A stretch of DNA of 64,000 nucleotides from JAKFEW01 sp036675505 (lineage in GTDB: Bacteria > Cyanobacteriota > Sericytochromatia > S15B-MN24 > JAQBPE01): contig JAKFEW010000139.1 of NCBI GenBank assembly GCA_036675505.1, positions 1 to 64,000 of the forward strand. The letters are read 5' to 3'. The position numbers were made by a program, and so were the translations under genes. The notes under the pieces were generated by a model that saw only the letters and a program-made list of their open reading frames with translations, made no database searches and was not told the DNA's origin. Positions 37,489 through 46,458 of the stretch are shown here, one piece after another. The stretch's first letter is position 1, and every line of letters starts with the position of its first letter.

Positions 37489-38469
37489 ATGGACGACGAG
37501 CGGATCCGGGACGTCATCATCGTGGGCGCGGGGCCCGCCGGCCTGTCGGCGGCGATCTACCTCGCGCGTGCGCTGCGCGACGTGACCGTCTTCCACCATG
37601 GCCGGGCAATGGTCACCTGGGAGCCGCACCTCCAGAATTACCTGGGATTCCCCAACGGCATCGACGGGGCCGAGCTCGTGGCGCGCGGGAAGGTCCAGGC
37701 GGAGCGCTTCGGCGCCGAGTTCATCGACGCGACGATCATCGACGTCGCCCGGGAAGACGGGTTCCTGGTGGTCAACCACGGGCAGCAGCGCTGGCGGGCC
37801 CGGCGGCTGTTGCTCGCCACCGGCATCCATCACCGCCCGCCGGACATCCCCGGCGTGGACGAGTGCCTCGGCCACAGCCTGTTCTATTGCAAGGACTGCG
37901 ACGGCTGGCGCGTGCGCGGCAAGAAGCTCGCGGTGCTCGGCCGCAGCGACGACGCGGTCGAGTACGCGCTCGGCATGCTGGCCTACTCGCCGCGCGTGCT
38001 GATCGCGACGAACGACGAGGAGCCGGTCTGGGACGACGAGCACGCCGCCTGGCTCCGGGAGCACCAGATCCCGGTGCTCGAGGGCCGCATCGTAGCCGTG
38101 GAGCATATCGGATCGGAGATCCAGGCGCTCTGCTTCGAGGGCGATCGCCGCGTCGCCGTCGACGCGGCCTTCACCACCCGCGGCGACGAGTACCACAACC
38201 ACCTCGCGCTCTCGGTGGGCTGCGAAATCGACCACGAGGGCCAGGTGCTGGTGAACCAGCGCGGCCGCACCAGCGTGCCGGGGGTCTTTGCGGCGGGCTG
38301 CCTGACGCCCGCGAACTGCCAGGTCGTCGTCGCGGCTGGCCAGGGCGCTGCGGCGGCCCAGGCGATCAACCGGGAGCTGTTCGAGGAAGACCTGCGGCTC
38401 GGCATCCTCAAGCGCTGCCGCGAGGTCCAGATCGCGCGCGAGGAGACGCTGCCCGAGATCTTGAGCTGA
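37489..38469 (+). CDS. thioredoxin-reductase-like FAD/NAD(P) oxidoreductase
   Basis: 326 residues from ATG 37489, 8 nt after GGAGG. The FAD motif is VGAGPAGLSAA (12-22), and ATGIHHRPPDIPG closes the first FAD segment. A redox pair CKDC (Cys134, Cys137) sits in YCKDCDG, the place of CATC in thioredoxin reductase. The NAD(P) site reads VLGRSDDAVEYA, where the usual second glycine of GGGDSA is replaced, so cofactor use may differ. The C-terminal GVFAAGCLTPANCQVVVAAGQG binds FAD. It could reduce a thioredoxin-like partner, but no thioredoxin gene is nearby. Confidence 0.85.
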   Translation: MDDERIRDVIIVGAGPAGLSAAIYLARALRDVTVFHHGRAMVTWEPHLQNYLGFPNGIDGAELVARGKVQAERFGAEFIDATIIDVAREDGFLVVNHGQQRWRARRLLLATGIHHRPPDIPGVDECLGHSLFYCKDCDGWRVRGKKLAVLGRSDDAVEYALGMLAYSPRVLIATNDEEPVWDDEHAAWLREHQIPVLEGRIVAVEHIGSEIQALCFEGDRRVAVDAAFTTRGDEYHNHLALSVGCEIDHEGQVLVNQRGRTSVPGVFAAGCLTPANCQVVVAAGQGAAAAQAINRELFEEDLRLGILKRCREVQIAREETLPEILS

Positions 38470-38499
38470 ACCCCGGCTGACGCCGCGGGAGGCGTGCGG

Positions 38500-38505
38500 T
38501 AGCAT
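38500..38505 (+). promoter_or_regulatory. putative -10 TAGCAT
   Basis: GGTAGCAT lies 28 nt before the ATG at 38534, as in other leadered genes here. Confidence 0.35.
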
Positions 38506-38533
38506 GGCGCCGCATCCCATCCTGGAGGTCGCC

Positions 38534-38839
38534 ATGAACGTCGCCATCCCGAACCCGCTCGTCTTCTTGATCGATTACCGCCTCACCGACTCAGCCCTGC
38601 AGGTCACCGGCCTGAACGGCCAGTTCGTCATCCGCGAGATTCCGTACAAGGAGATCATCGCGGTCAAGAAGGGCTACGAGTTCTGGAACGAGCACTGGGA
38701 GAACCGGCTCGACCTCTGGAACAGCGCCGTGAGCCTCCGCCTCGACCGCGCGTTCCTGCCGTGGTTCGTCGTCACGCCGGCCGACCCCGAGGGCTTCGTG
38801 CGCGATCTGTCGGCCCGCCTGGGCCGCGCGCGGGCGTAG
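38534..38839 (+). CDS. small protein, PH-like fold
   Basis: 101 residues, ATG after GGAGG with 6-nt spacing. The pattern of strands (FLIDYRLTDSALQVTGLNGQFVIREIPYKEIIAVKKGYEF, then AVSLRLDRAFLPWFVVTPADPEGFVRDLSARL) fits a bacterial PH-like domain with its final helix. It is soluble, probably a binding module. The next gene starts 4 bp later, so they form an operon. Confidence 0.65.
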   Translation: MNVAIPNPLVFLIDYRLTDSALQVTGLNGQFVIREIPYKEIIAVKKGYEFWNEHWENRLDLWNSAVSLRLDRAFLPWFVVTPADPEGFVRDLSARLGRARA

Positions 38840-38843
38840 CGCC

Positions 38844-39137
38844 GTGCTCAAGCACGTCGTCCTGTTCCGGCTCGAGGGCCAGTCCGCCGAGCAGGAGGCC
38901 GCGATGCTGGCCGCCTGCCGGGGCCTGCTGGGCGTGATCCCCGAGCTCAAGTCGTTCTCGATGGGCCGCAACGTCTCGCCGCGCGACGACCAGTTCACGC
39001 ACTGCCTCGTCACGGATTTCGACGACCTCGACGCCTGCATGCGCTACGTCAACGACCCGCGCCACGTCGCGGTGGTAGACGAGCACCTCAAGCCCTACGT
39101 GAAGGCGCGGGCGATCGCCGACTACGAGATCGCCTGA
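38844..39137 (+). CDS. Dabb (stress-responsive alpha/beta barrel) protein
   Basis: 97 residues from GTG 38844. [12 protein letters not shown], then [50 protein letters not shown] show the ferredoxin-like Dabb fold. Members are dimeric, and some are cyclases or decarboxylases while others have unknown roles. Its 3' end overlaps the converging NUDIX gene by 16 bp. Confidence 0.85.
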   Translation: MLKHVVLFRLEGQSAEQEAAMLAACRGLLGVIPELKSFSMGRNVSPRDDQFTHCLVTDFDDLDACMRYVNDPRHVAVVDEHLKPYVKARAIADYEIA

Positions 39138-39628
39138 GCCCGCGCGGCCGCTTGGTTCTCCCAGAGCCGGCGGAACCTACCCGCCAGCGCGAAGAGGTGC
39201 GCGGCATGCCCGCGGCAGTCGACGAGCATCTCTTCGGCCTCGCAGCCGGCGGCGTCTAGCCACGCCGCCGGCTGGCCGGGCTCGGTGACCAGCGGCCCGG
39301 GCGCCGGGGCGACGGCCACGTAGACGAAGTCGAGGTGGCGGTGGTCGCCGAGGTCCTCCACCTGCACGAGCAGCGGTTGCGCGATGCGCACCACGCGATC
39401 GCCCACCGTGCGCGGCAGCTCCGGCGCGAGGTCCAGCAACACGGCCTGCTGGCCGGTCTCCTCGAAGACCTCACGCACCGCGCATTCCTCCGGCGTCTCG
39501 CCGGGGTCGACGTGGCCGCCGGGCGGCAGCCAGCTTCCCGCGAGCGGCGGCTTGCGGTGCCGGATGAAAAGCAGGCGCTCGAAAGCGGGATCGAAGACGT
39601 AGACGGCGGTGGCCTCGTGGATTTCCAT
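39122..39628 (-). CDS. NUDIX hydrolase
   Basis: 168 residues from ATG 39628. The Nudix box is complete in its catalytic part: G-x5-E-x7-REVFEETG (residues 38-59), preceded by [12 protein letters not shown]. Enzymes of this fold cleave nucleoside diphosphates linked to other groups. The substrate cannot be assigned; the C-terminal part is mostly helical. TGGTAGGAT ends 9 nt before the start, so the mRNA is nearly leaderless. Confidence 0.9.
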   Translation of the reverse strand: MEIHEATAVYVFDPAFERLLFIRHRKPPLAGSWLPPGGHVDPGETPEECAVREVFEETGQQAVLLDLAPELPRTVGDRVVRIAQPLLVQVEDLGDHRHLDFVYVAVAPAPGPLVTEPGQPAAWLDAAGCEAEEMLVDCRGHAAHLFALAGRFRRLWENQAAARAQAIS

Positions 39629-39636
39629 GGTGCGCT

Positions 39637-39645
39637 ATCCTACCA
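39637..39645 (-). promoter_or_regulatory. extended -10 TGGTAGGAT for NUDIX gene
   Basis: On the minus strand TGGTAGGAT ends 9 nt before the ATG at 39628. No ribosome-binding site fits in between. Confidence 0.5.
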
Positions 39646-39680
39646 TCCTGGCGGGCTGCCGGGCGGAATGGGCGTCGCCA

Positions 39681-39689
39681 TGCTATGAT
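39681..39689 (+). promoter_or_regulatory. extended -10 TGCTATGAT for TPR gene
   Basis: TGCTATGAT ends 31 nt before the ATG at 39720, with AGGAGAGG as ribosome-binding site in the short leader. Confidence 0.5.
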
Positions 39690-39719
39690 GCGACGGTTTG
39701 CCCGGCAGGAGAGGCCCCG

Positions 39720-41495
39720 ATGGAAATCGAAGCGAAGACCAAGAATGACGGCCTCGCCGCCCTCGAGCGCAAAGATCTCGACGGCGCGATTCAGGTCTTC
39801 CTCGAAATCGCTCGCCGCAACGAGGCCGACGCCGACGTCTTCGCCGCCCTGGGCAAGGCCTACCGCCTGAAGGGCCGGCCACAGCAGGCGATCGAAGCCT
39901 GCCAGCAGGCGCTCGCGCTCGAGCCCAAGCGCTACGACGCCACGCTCACGCTCGGCCAGGTGATCGGGCGCTACGGCAAGGCCGAGGAGGCCTTGAACAT
40001 TCTCGGCCGCGCCGCCCAGATCGCGCCGAAGGAGCCCCAGCCGCTCTTCGAGATGGCGCAGGTGCTCGGCACCAAGGGTGACGACGCCAAGGCAATCGAG
40101 AAGCTCGAGGCCGCGCGCAAGCTCGCCGAAGACAACGAGGGCATCCTCGGCATGCTCGGCAAGCTCTATTCGCGCGTGGGCCGCAAGGACGACGCGATGA
40201 AGCTCTTCGAGGAAGCACGCAAGCTCTTCCCGAAGAATCCCGCGCACCTGCTGTCGATCGGTGCGTTGTTGCAGGAGCGCGAAGACTGGGCGGGCGCCCG
40301 GCGCCTCTACGACGAGGCGCTCGCGTTGAACCCCGAGTTCGCGCTCACGCATTTCCATCTCGGCTACTGGCTGCTGGCCCAGAATGAGCCGGAGAAAGCC
40401 TTCCAGGCCTTCCAGGAGTCCACCCGCCTCGACCCGGACTCGGCCGACACCTGCATCGGCACGGCGCAGGTGTACGAGCGGCTCGAGCGCTGGGACGCCG
40501 CGTTGACCGAGTACAAGAAGGCGCTCGAGCTCGAGCCCGCCAACTTCATGGCCTGTGACCTGATGGGCAAGGTGCACCTCAAGCGCGGCAAGCTCGACAT
40601 GGCCATCGCCGCGTTCCTGAACGCCGCGCGCATCAACCCCAAGTGGGTGAACGCGTACGTGCACCAGGGCCAGACGTACGAGGCGATGGGCAAGGTCGAC
40701 GACGCGATCGCCGCCTACGAGCAGGCGCTCGTGCTCAACCCGCGCCGCACGGACTGCTACGTCAGCCTCGGCACGCTTTACGTCCGCAAGGGTGCACCGG
40801 ACAAGGCGCAGGCCTACCTCCAGAAGGCCGAGCCGATCGCGCCGAGCGACGCGCGCGTGCCGGCTGGTCTCGCCCATGTGGCGCTCGCCAAGGGCGACAC
40901 CGCCGCCGCGCGGGTCGCCGTCGACCGGGCGGTCGCGCTCGCGCCTGACGATCCGCTGGTGCAACGCGCGCTGGGCGAGGTGCTCGCGGCGGAGGGCAAC
41001 TACGCCGAAGCGAGCGTGGCCGTGGGGCGCGCGATGGAGGGGTCGCCGGACGACCCGGTGCTGCTCGACAAGCGCGCCATGGCGCTCAGCCTGGCCGGCC
41101 AGCACGCCGAGGCGCTCGAGCTGATCGACCGGGCGATCGCCGTCAAGCCCGGCGACGCGATGCTCGAGTACCACGCCGGCCTGATCCTCGCCGCGGGCGG
41201 CAACGTGAACAAGGCCCTCGAGTCGATGGACGAGGCGCTGCGCCTCGACCCCGAGCTCTGGGATTGCCAGCTCGACCTCGCGCGGTTGCTCGAGCAGGCC
41301 GGGCGGACCGAACCCGCGTTCCGATGCTATGACGAGCTGTGCGAGGCCGCGGACAAGGGCAAGATACCGGAGAACGGGGCGATCCATACCGTCGCGCTCG
41401 AAAGGTACCGCGCCATCCGGGCCGAGATGGAAGAAGCGCGCAGGAACTCGGGCGGCATCATGAAAATGATCGGTAGCCTCTTCGGCAAGAAATAA
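39720..41495 (+). CDS. large tetratricopeptide-repeat protein
   Basis: 591 residues, ATG after AGGAGAGG. TPR units run almost without break from residue 10 to 545, for example AIQVFLEIARRNEADADVFAALGKAYRLKG, AIEACQQALALEP, EALRLDPELWDCQLDLARLLEQAG. About 16 helix pairs are present. No signal peptide or catalytic motif is seen. It ends in a basic MKMIGSLFGKK-like tail. It should be a cytosolic superhelical scaffold. The partner is unknown. The next gene (DEAD-box helicase) has its own promoter. Confidence 0.88.
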   Translation: MEIEAKTKNDGLAALERKDLDGAIQVFLEIARRNEADADVFAALGKAYRLKGRPQQAIEACQQALALEPKRYDATLTLGQVIGRYGKAEEALNILGRAAQIAPKEPQPLFEMAQVLGTKGDDAKAIEKLEAARKLAEDNEGILGMLGKLYSRVGRKDDAMKLFEEARKLFPKNPAHLLSIGALLQEREDWAGARRLYDEALALNPEFALTHFHLGYWLLAQNEPEKAFQAFQESTRLDPDSADTCIGTAQVYERLERWDAALTEYKKALELEPANFMACDLMGKVHLKRGKLDMAIAAFLNAARINPKWVNAYVHQGQTYEAMGKVDDAIAAYEQALVLNPRRTDCYVSLGTLYVRKGAPDKAQAYLQKAEPIAPSDARVPAGLAHVALAKGDTAAARVAVDRAVALAPDDPLVQRALGEVLAAEGNYAEASVAVGRAMEGSPDDPVLLDKRAMALSLAGQHAEALELIDRAIAVKPGDAMLEYHAGLILAAGGNVNKALESMDEALRLDPELWDCQLDLARLLEQAGRTEPAFRCYDELCEAADKGKIPENGAIHTVALERYRAIRAEMEEARRNSGGIMKMIGSLFGKK

Positions 41496-41513
41496 CGGCC
41501 GTTTCGGGCCCCA

Positions 41514-41522
41514 TGGTATACT
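41514..41522 (+). promoter_or_regulatory. extended -10 TGGTATACT for helicase gene
   Basis: TGGTATACT ends 33 nt before the TTG start at 41555. AGGA at 41541-41544 is a weak ribosome-binding site. Confidence 0.5.
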
Positions 41523-41554
41523 GATGTACTTACACCAGATAGGATTGATATTAG

Positions 41555-43840
41555 TTGTCTCCAAAACTATTCACTGAATTCGACCTCGTTCCCGACCTCC
41601 TGGCGGGCCTCGAAAAGATGGGGTATACCAACGCCACCCCCGTCCAGGACGCCGCCATCCCCGCCGTGCAGATGGGCAAAGACCTGATGGTCCAGGCCCG
41701 CACGGGTACCGGCAAGACGCTGGCCTTCGGCCTGCCGACGCTCCAGCGCATCGATCCCCAGTGCCCGGACACCCAGGTGCTCGTGATCTGCCCGACCCGA
41801 GAGCTCGCGCTCCAGGTGTCGGACGAGCTCGCCCGCGTGGCCGAGCGCATGCAGATCATCGTCGCTGCCGTATTCGGCGGCGTGAAGATCGAGACCCAGA
41901 TCGACAAGATGCAATGGGCCCCCGTGGTGGTGGGCACTCCCGGCCGGCTGCGTGACCATATCGAGCGCGGCTACCTGCACCTCGACACCTGCAAGGTCGT
42001 CGTCCTCGATGAGGCCGACGAGATGCTCGATATGGGCTTCAAGGACGACCTCGAGTTCATCCTCAAAAAGGTCCCTGCCGAGCAGCGCCAGACCCTCCTC
42101 TTCAGTGCGACGTTTCCCTCTGAGATTACGAAAATCGCGCACAAGTACATGCGCGATCCGGAGAAGATTGAAGTGAGTTCCGGCTACACCCCCGCCGTGG
42201 GTCTGACCCACAAGTTCGCCCGCGTCCCCAAGGACAAGAAGATTCAGGCATTGGGCACGCTCTTGCGTGGCACCGATGTCGCTTCGGCGATCATCTTCTG
42301 CGAAACCAAGGTCGAGGCGGCCTGGGTCTTCCAGCGCCTCAAGCGCGAAGGCCTGCCGATCGGCATCCTGACGGGCGATATCCCGCAGGAGAAGCGTCTA
42401 CTCACGCTTCAGGCGTTCCGCGACAGCGAAATCACGATCCTGGTGGCGACCGACGTCGCCGCACGCGGCCTCGACATCCCGGCCGTTTCGCACATCTTCC
42501 ACTTCACCGTCCCCCGCGAGACCTCGACCTACATCCACCGCAGCGGCCGCACGGCCCGCGCTGGCAAGAAGGGCATCGCGTTCACGCTCGTGACGCCCGA
42601 GGAAGAGCGCGATTTCCAGCGCATCATGCGCGACATCAAGCAGAACCAGCCGGGTGCGCCTGCTGGCGCCCGCCCGGCGGGCGAGCGTCCCGAGCGCGGC
42701 GAGCGCCCGGAGCGTGGCGAGCGGCCTGAGCGTGGCGAGCGGCCTGAGCGCGTCGAGCGCCCGGAGCGCGGCGAGCGGCCCGAGCGCGCTGAGCGCCCGG
42801 AGCGCGGCCCGCGTCCCGAGCGCCCGATCGGCGGGCAGCCCCTGCCCGGTCGGCAGCCCGCACCCGTGGGTGGCCGTGACGAGCGTGGCCGCGATGGCCG
42901 CGACAACCGCCAGGGCCATCCCGGTGGCGGCCGCGCGCGGCTGACGCCCGCCCAGGCCGGCGCTGCCGACCAGATCTTCTCGGCGATCCAGGCCGAGGCG
43001 CCCGACGCGGAAACCTTCCGTGGCCTCGCCGAGGCGTTGCTCTCGCGGGGCGACTCGCGCCGCATTCTCGCCGCCCTGCTCGCGCAGACGCCTCAGGCCG
43101 AAACCTGGCGCGACGCCCTGAGCGCGCCGGTCGCCGAGATCGAAGAAGAGGGCGGCGAAGAAGAAGGCCTCGAAGGTGGTCGGACCGAAGGCCGTGAAGG
43201 CCGTCGTCGCCGCCGTGGTGGCCGTGGCCGTGGTGGCCGCGACCGCGAGCGGGGCGAACTCGGCGAGCGTCCTGAGCACGGTGAGCGCCCGGAGCGCCCG
43301 GAGCGCGAAGCGCTGCCTGCGGCCGTCGCGCCTGCCGCCCCGATCCGTCGCGCCCCAGCGGCCGAAGCGCCGGCGGCACCCAGCCGTCGCGCCCCGGCAG
43401 CCGAAGCACCGGCGGCTCCCAGCCGCCGCGCCGCGGCGGTCGTGGAAGCGGAGCCCGCTGCCGCGCCGAAGCCGACGCGTACCCGCTCGGTGACCAAGGC
43501 CGCCCCGGTGGTCGAGCCGGCGCCCGCGCCGGCCGCCGAGGAAGCTGCGCCCAAGAAGCGCGCGACCCGTACCACCAAGAAGGAGGCCGAGGAGGTCCCT
43601 GCGGCCAAGGCCCCTGCGGCCAAGGCGCCGGCAGTGAAAGCACCGGCGGCCAAGGCGCAGGCGATCAAGGCCCCGGCGGCCAAGACCGTCGAGGCGGCAC
43701 CCGCGGCCGAGGTCGAAGCGCCCAAGAAGCGCGTGACGCGCGCCAAGAAGGTGGTCGAGGAAGCGCCTGCTCCCGCGGCCGAGGTCGAAGCGCCCAAGAA
43801 GCGCGTCACCCGCGCCCGCAAGACCGCGGACGTCACCTAG
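41555..43840 (+). CDS. DEAD-box RNA helicase with long repetitive C-terminal tail
   Basis: 761 residues. TTG 41555 is the first possible start, since an in-frame TAG lies directly upstream. The Q motif (NATPVQDAAIP), motif I ARTGTGKT (48-55), PTRELALQV, GTPGRL, DEAD (about 152-155), SATF, and HRSGRTARAG (motif VI) are all present. After residue 360 comes a charged RPERGE repeat (about 375-425), an Arg/Gly segment, Ala/Pro repeats, and a lysine-rich KAPAAKAPA/KKRVTRAKK tail. Such tails bind RNA or drive condensation. The family unwinds RNA in ribosome assembly or mRNA decay. A strong terminator follows. Confidence 0.95.
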   Translation: MSPKLFTEFDLVPDLLAGLEKMGYTNATPVQDAAIPAVQMGKDLMVQARTGTGKTLAFGLPTLQRIDPQCPDTQVLVICPTRELALQVSDELARVAERMQIIVAAVFGGVKIETQIDKMQWAPVVVGTPGRLRDHIERGYLHLDTCKVVVLDEADEMLDMGFKDDLEFILKKVPAEQRQTLLFSATFPSEITKIAHKYMRDPEKIEVSSGYTPAVGLTHKFARVPKDKKIQALGTLLRGTDVASAIIFCETKVEAAWVFQRLKREGLPIGILTGDIPQEKRLLTLQAFRDSEITILVATDVAARGLDIPAVSHIFHFTVPRETSTYIHRSGRTARAGKKGIAFTLVTPEEERDFQRIMRDIKQNQPGAPAGARPAGERPERGERPERGERPERGERPERVERPERGERPERAERPERGPRPERPIGGQPLPGRQPAPVGGRDERGRDGRDNRQGHPGGGRARLTPAQAGAADQIFSAIQAEAPDAETFRGLAEALLSRGDSRRILAALLAQTPQAETWRDALSAPVAEIEEEGGEEEGLEGGRTEGREGRRRRRGGRGRGGRDRERGELGERPEHGERPERPEREALPAAVAPAAPIRRAPAAEAPAAPSRRAPAAEAPAAPSRRAAAVVEAEPAAAPKPTRTRSVTKAAPVVEPAPAPAAEEAAPKKRATRTTKKEAEEVPAAKAPAAKAPAVKAPAAKAQAIKAPAAKTVEAAPAAEVEAPKKRVTRAKKVVEEAPAPAAEVEAPKKRVTRARKTADVT

Positions 43841-43855
43841 CCCCAAGGCTTGAAG

Positions 43856-43895
43856 CAGCGCCCCCCGTGATTCACGGGGGGCGCTGTGCATTTTG
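43856..43895 (+). terminator. intrinsic terminator after helicase gene
   Basis: A 14-bp perfect stem (43856-43869 with 43873-43886) with a 3-nt loop is followed by GTGCATTTT. Very strong hairpin. Confidence 0.85.
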
Positions 43896-43992
43896 GCCAA
43901 CGCTGATCGGCGCGAACGTACATGCGCGCAACCGAGGGTCGCGCGACCATGGGCTCCGCAGCCATGAGCAACCGCCGTGAAAGGAGCCGCCG

Positions 43993-44313
43993 ATGCCCAA
44001 CCCCCTGAACGAGATCCGCAAGAATGGCGTCTACACGCTTCTAACGCCCGATGAGTCGGGCCTGCTGGTCGGCCAATGCGAGGGCCGACCGGTCGCGTAT
44101 TTCTTCAGCAAGAAGCGCAACGCCAGCGCCTTCCGCGCCGCGATCGGCAAGGGCGACTTCCCGATCATCAAGGAAGACGCCAAGGCCCTCACCGAAGAGC
44201 TCGTCGAGGCCGGCGTCACCGAGGCCTTCATCGATCCCGACGAGCCGAAGACGCTGCCTGATCCGCTGAACCTCAAGAAGTACCTCGAGGTGCTCCAGAA
44301 GGCCGCCAGCTAG
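43993..44313 (+). CDS. hypothetical small soluble protein
   Basis: 106 residues, ATG 8 nt after AAAGGAG. The sequence looks like a compact alpha/beta domain (GVYTLLTPDESGLLVGQCEGRPVAYFFSKKRN, then FPIIKEDAKALTEELVEAGVTEAFIDPDEP) with a final helix. No family is recognised; the middle vaguely recalls SseB-like domains. It stands between two terminators. Confidence 0.65.
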   Translation: MPNPLNEIRKNGVYTLLTPDESGLLVGQCEGRPVAYFFSKKRNASAFRAAIGKGDFPIIKEDAKALTEELVEAGVTEAFIDPDEPKTLPDPLNLKKYLEVLQKAAS

Positions 44314-44496
44314 CCCTTCCCCAGCCAGCCGAGGCCGCCAATCGGCGCCGTGCGCCGACCGGCGGCCCGGGGCTTCATATCGGGTTCATACTCGAGCAAC
44401 CGGCGAGTTACCCGCCGTAACGCCTGCGACATTTTCCCCGCCGATAATGGCTTTGTTGGTTGGGGATTCATTGAGATACGTCGCAGAGGTGGAACG

Positions 44497-44907
44497 ATGA
44501 GCATGACCGCGATGGTTGGGACCAGTATCAATTTCGACTATCGGGCCGGCGGCGAGGTGCTTTGCAAGAACCCGAAAGGCCTGATCTTCTTCCTGCGCGC
44601 CGAGCCGCCGTCGGCCCGCCCTGCAGCGCCTCCGCCGGCGCCCCGCAGCTGGCAGGCCGTCGAAGCGACCCGTGAGGTCGAGGTCAGGCGCCACGCCGAA
44701 CCGCAGTCCATTGCCGAGGCGACCCGCACCGTTTCGGCCGCGGAGCCCCGCGCCTCCTTCACGGCCGTCGAGGCGACGTACGAGGTCGAGGTTCGGCGTG
44801 CCGCCGAGCCCCAGCCGATCGCCCGCGGCACGGGCCCGCTTTCGGACGCGCCGGCCGCCGGCAAGGCCCCCGAGCGTGGCTGGTTCGGCAAGCTCTTCAG
44901 CAAGTAG
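44497..44907 (+). CDS. hypothetical protein with internal duplication
   Basis: 136 residues, ATG after AGAGGTGG. The central part contains two copies of a ~28-residue unit: WQAVEATREVEVRRHAEPQS and FTAVEATYEVEVRRAAEPQP, each followed by IA and a less similar end. The N-terminus (NFDYRAGGEVLCKNPKGLIFFLR) looks strand-rich. It ends in GWFGKLFSK, an amphipathic membrane-touching tail. No family is recognised. The long leader (about 180 bp after the previous gene) includes GATAATGG as possible -10. Confidence 0.6.
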   Translation: MSMTAMVGTSINFDYRAGGEVLCKNPKGLIFFLRAEPPSARPAAPPPAPRSWQAVEATREVEVRRHAEPQSIAEATRTVSAAEPRASFTAVEATYEVEVRRAAEPQPIARGTGPLSDAPAAGKAPERGWFGKLFSK

Positions 44908-44930
44908 ACGATCGTCGCCCACTCTCCGCC

Positions 44931-44964
44931 GACCGCGCCCCCCGAGTTTTCGGGGGGCGCGGTC
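44931..44964. terminator. strong hairpin between convergent genes
   Basis: A 14-bp stem (44931-44944 with 44951-44964) and loop AGTTTT lie between converging genes. It could serve both strands. Confidence 0.7.
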
Positions 44965-44975
44965 GTTCGGGGCGT

Positions 44976-45311
44976 CTAGCCCGGGCCGTCGGGGTCGCCC
45001 GTGCGCGCCTCGTTGACGCCGATGTCGTTGGGGCCGACGCCGCCCACATCGATGTCCGGCTCGTCGCGGCGCTGGCCATCTTCCCGCATCAGGGCCGGCT
45101 CGCCGCCGATATGCGGCAGCACGGGCCGCTCGGCCGTCGGGTTCGAATAGTGCGCACCGCCGCCGCCGCCCTCGCCGCCCCAGCCGAGGCGGCTGCCGTC
45201 CTGGTTCAGCGTGCCGGTCGGCGATTCGCCGGGGGCGCCCATACAGGGCTCGCATTCCTCTTCGTTTGCGTTCGCCGGCGCGTTGTGGCGGCGGTTCGGG
45301 TCGTCAGGCAT
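44976..45311 (-). CDS. hypothetical low-complexity small protein
   Basis: 111 residues, ATG at 45311 with GGAGG 8 nt upstream. The product is acidic, Gly/Pro/Asp-rich and probably disordered (GWGGEGGGGGAH), with a CEPC pair near residues 20-23 and an acidic end with PDIDVGGVGPND. There is no signal peptide and no known family. The start signals support a real gene. Confidence 0.5.
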   Translation of the reverse strand: MPDDPNRRHNAPANANEEECEPCMGAPGESPTGTLNQDGSRLGWGGEGGGGGAHYSNPTAERPVLPHIGGEPALMREDGQRRDEPDIDVGGVGPNDIGVNEARTGDPDGPG

Positions 45312-45506
45312 TGGACAGTCCTCCCGCGCTCATCGTACGACCCGTCCCGCGGAAGGCCAACCGCCGGGCGGTCCTTGAGCGCTCGACAAGCCCGCGTTCG
45401 AGCGTTGACCGGCCTCCTATGCGTTGATACGGTGTAAAAACCGGATATGACGCCACAACGCATCACCGGCTTTTTCAGGCGTGAGACGGAGCGAAGGAGG
45501 AAGGCT

Positions 45507-45686
45507 ATGGATCGGGGCTACAACGACCAGTATCGTAGACACGACGATATCCGCGGCAAACAGACCAACACCGGCGCAGAAGAAGAAGTCGTCGAGTTCC
45601 ACAGCGAGATGCCGCAGGTCCCGGATGACAGCGTCGAGTTCATCCCGGACGAGAAGCTCGAAGACGAGTTCACCGAGGAGATCTAG
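45507..45686 (+). CDS. small acidic protein
   Basis: 59 residues, ATG after AAGGAGGAAGG. Very acidic in its second half (EEEVVEFHSEMPQVPDDSV, then FIPDEKLEDEFTEEI), basic at the start. No family is recognised. The strong ribosome-binding site and following terminator support expression. Confidence 0.6.
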   Translation: MDRGYNDQYRRHDDIRGKQTNTGAEEEVVEFHSEMPQVPDDSVEFIPDEKLEDEFTEEI

Positions 45687-45702
45687 GTCACCCGCGATCA
45701 GC

Positions 45703-45735
45703 CGAGGGCCGCGCGACCCAGCCGCGCGGCCCTCG
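45703..45735. terminator. hairpin terminator between convergent genes
   Basis: A 13-bp perfect stem (45703-45715 with 45723-45735), loop ACCCAGC, then GTTCATG. It lies between the converging small acidic protein and methyltransferase genes. Confidence 0.65.
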
Positions 45736-45754
45736 TTCATGTCCGGGGATCAGG

Positions 45755-46420
45755 TCAACCGCGCTTGCGCGCGAGCGCCAGGCCGTCGCCGATCGGCACC
45801 AGGCTGAAGTCGACCCGCTCGTCGTCGCGCAGCTTCGCGTTCAGCGTGCGCAACGCCGCGGTGTCCGGATCGTTCGCCGCCGGATCCGCGACGCGACCGG
45901 ACCACAGCGCGTTGTCGACCGCCACGAGCCCGCCCGGCCGCAGCAGCGTGAGCGCGCGCTCGTAGTAGGCGTCATACGCCTCCTTGTCGGCGTCGATGAA
46001 GGCGAAGTCGAAGGTGCCGGCATGGCCGTCCGCGATCAGGCCGTCGAGCGTCTCGACGGCCGGCGCGATGCGCAGGTCGATGCGATCGGCAACGCCGGCC
46101 TTCGCCCAGTAGCGGCGCGCCATCGCGGTCCACTCTTCGCTGACGTCACACGCCACGATCCGGCCGTCCGGCGGCAGCGCGAGGGCGGTCGCGAGGCTAC
46201 TGTAGCCGGTGAAAACGCCGATCTCGAGCGTCTTGCGGGCACCCACCAGCTTCAACAGCAGCTGCATGAACTGGCCTTGCTCGGGGCTGATCTGCATGCC
46301 GGCGTGGGGTATCCCGGCCGTCTCTTCGCGCAGCTCGCGCAAGATCGCGCTCTCGCGCGACACGGCGCCCGTGAGGTAGCCGTGGAGCGTGTCGGTCATC
46401 GTCAAGGTGCGGCTGGACAT
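45755..46420 (-). CDS. SAM-dependent O-methyltransferase, CCoAOMT-like
   Basis: 221 residues from ATG 46420, with GGAGGAG upstream. SAM-binding motif I is [20 protein letters not shown] (about 65-84). [31 protein letters not shown] and [19 protein letters not shown] follow, as in class I cation-dependent catechol/caffeoyl-CoA-type O-methyltransferases. Bacterial members methylate diverse hydroxylated aromatics. The substrate is unknown. Confidence 0.92.
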   Translation of the reverse strand: MSSRTLTMTDTLHGYLTGAVSRESAILRELREETAGIPHAGMQISPEQGQFMQLLLKLVGARKTLEIGVFTGYSSLATALALPPDGRIVACDVSEEWTAMARRYWAKAGVADRIDLRIAPAVETLDGLIADGHAGTFDFAFIDADKEAYDAYYERALTLLRPGGLVAVDNALWSGRVADPAANDPDTAALRTLNAKLRDDERVDFSLVPIGDGLALARKRG

Positions 46421-46458
46421 GGTGTTACTCCTCCCCGTCGGTCGTGCGGGTGCCCAGC

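Noticed and set aside
37261..38547. Minus-strand frame encoding DVAQLGSAPLWGSGG-like sequence
   Set aside because: This stretch is the translated tRNA-Pro gene, a well-known annotation artefact.
39471..41564. 697-codon open frame on the minus strand
   Set aside because: Antisense to the TPR gene; composition mirrors the complementary codons and no motif is present.
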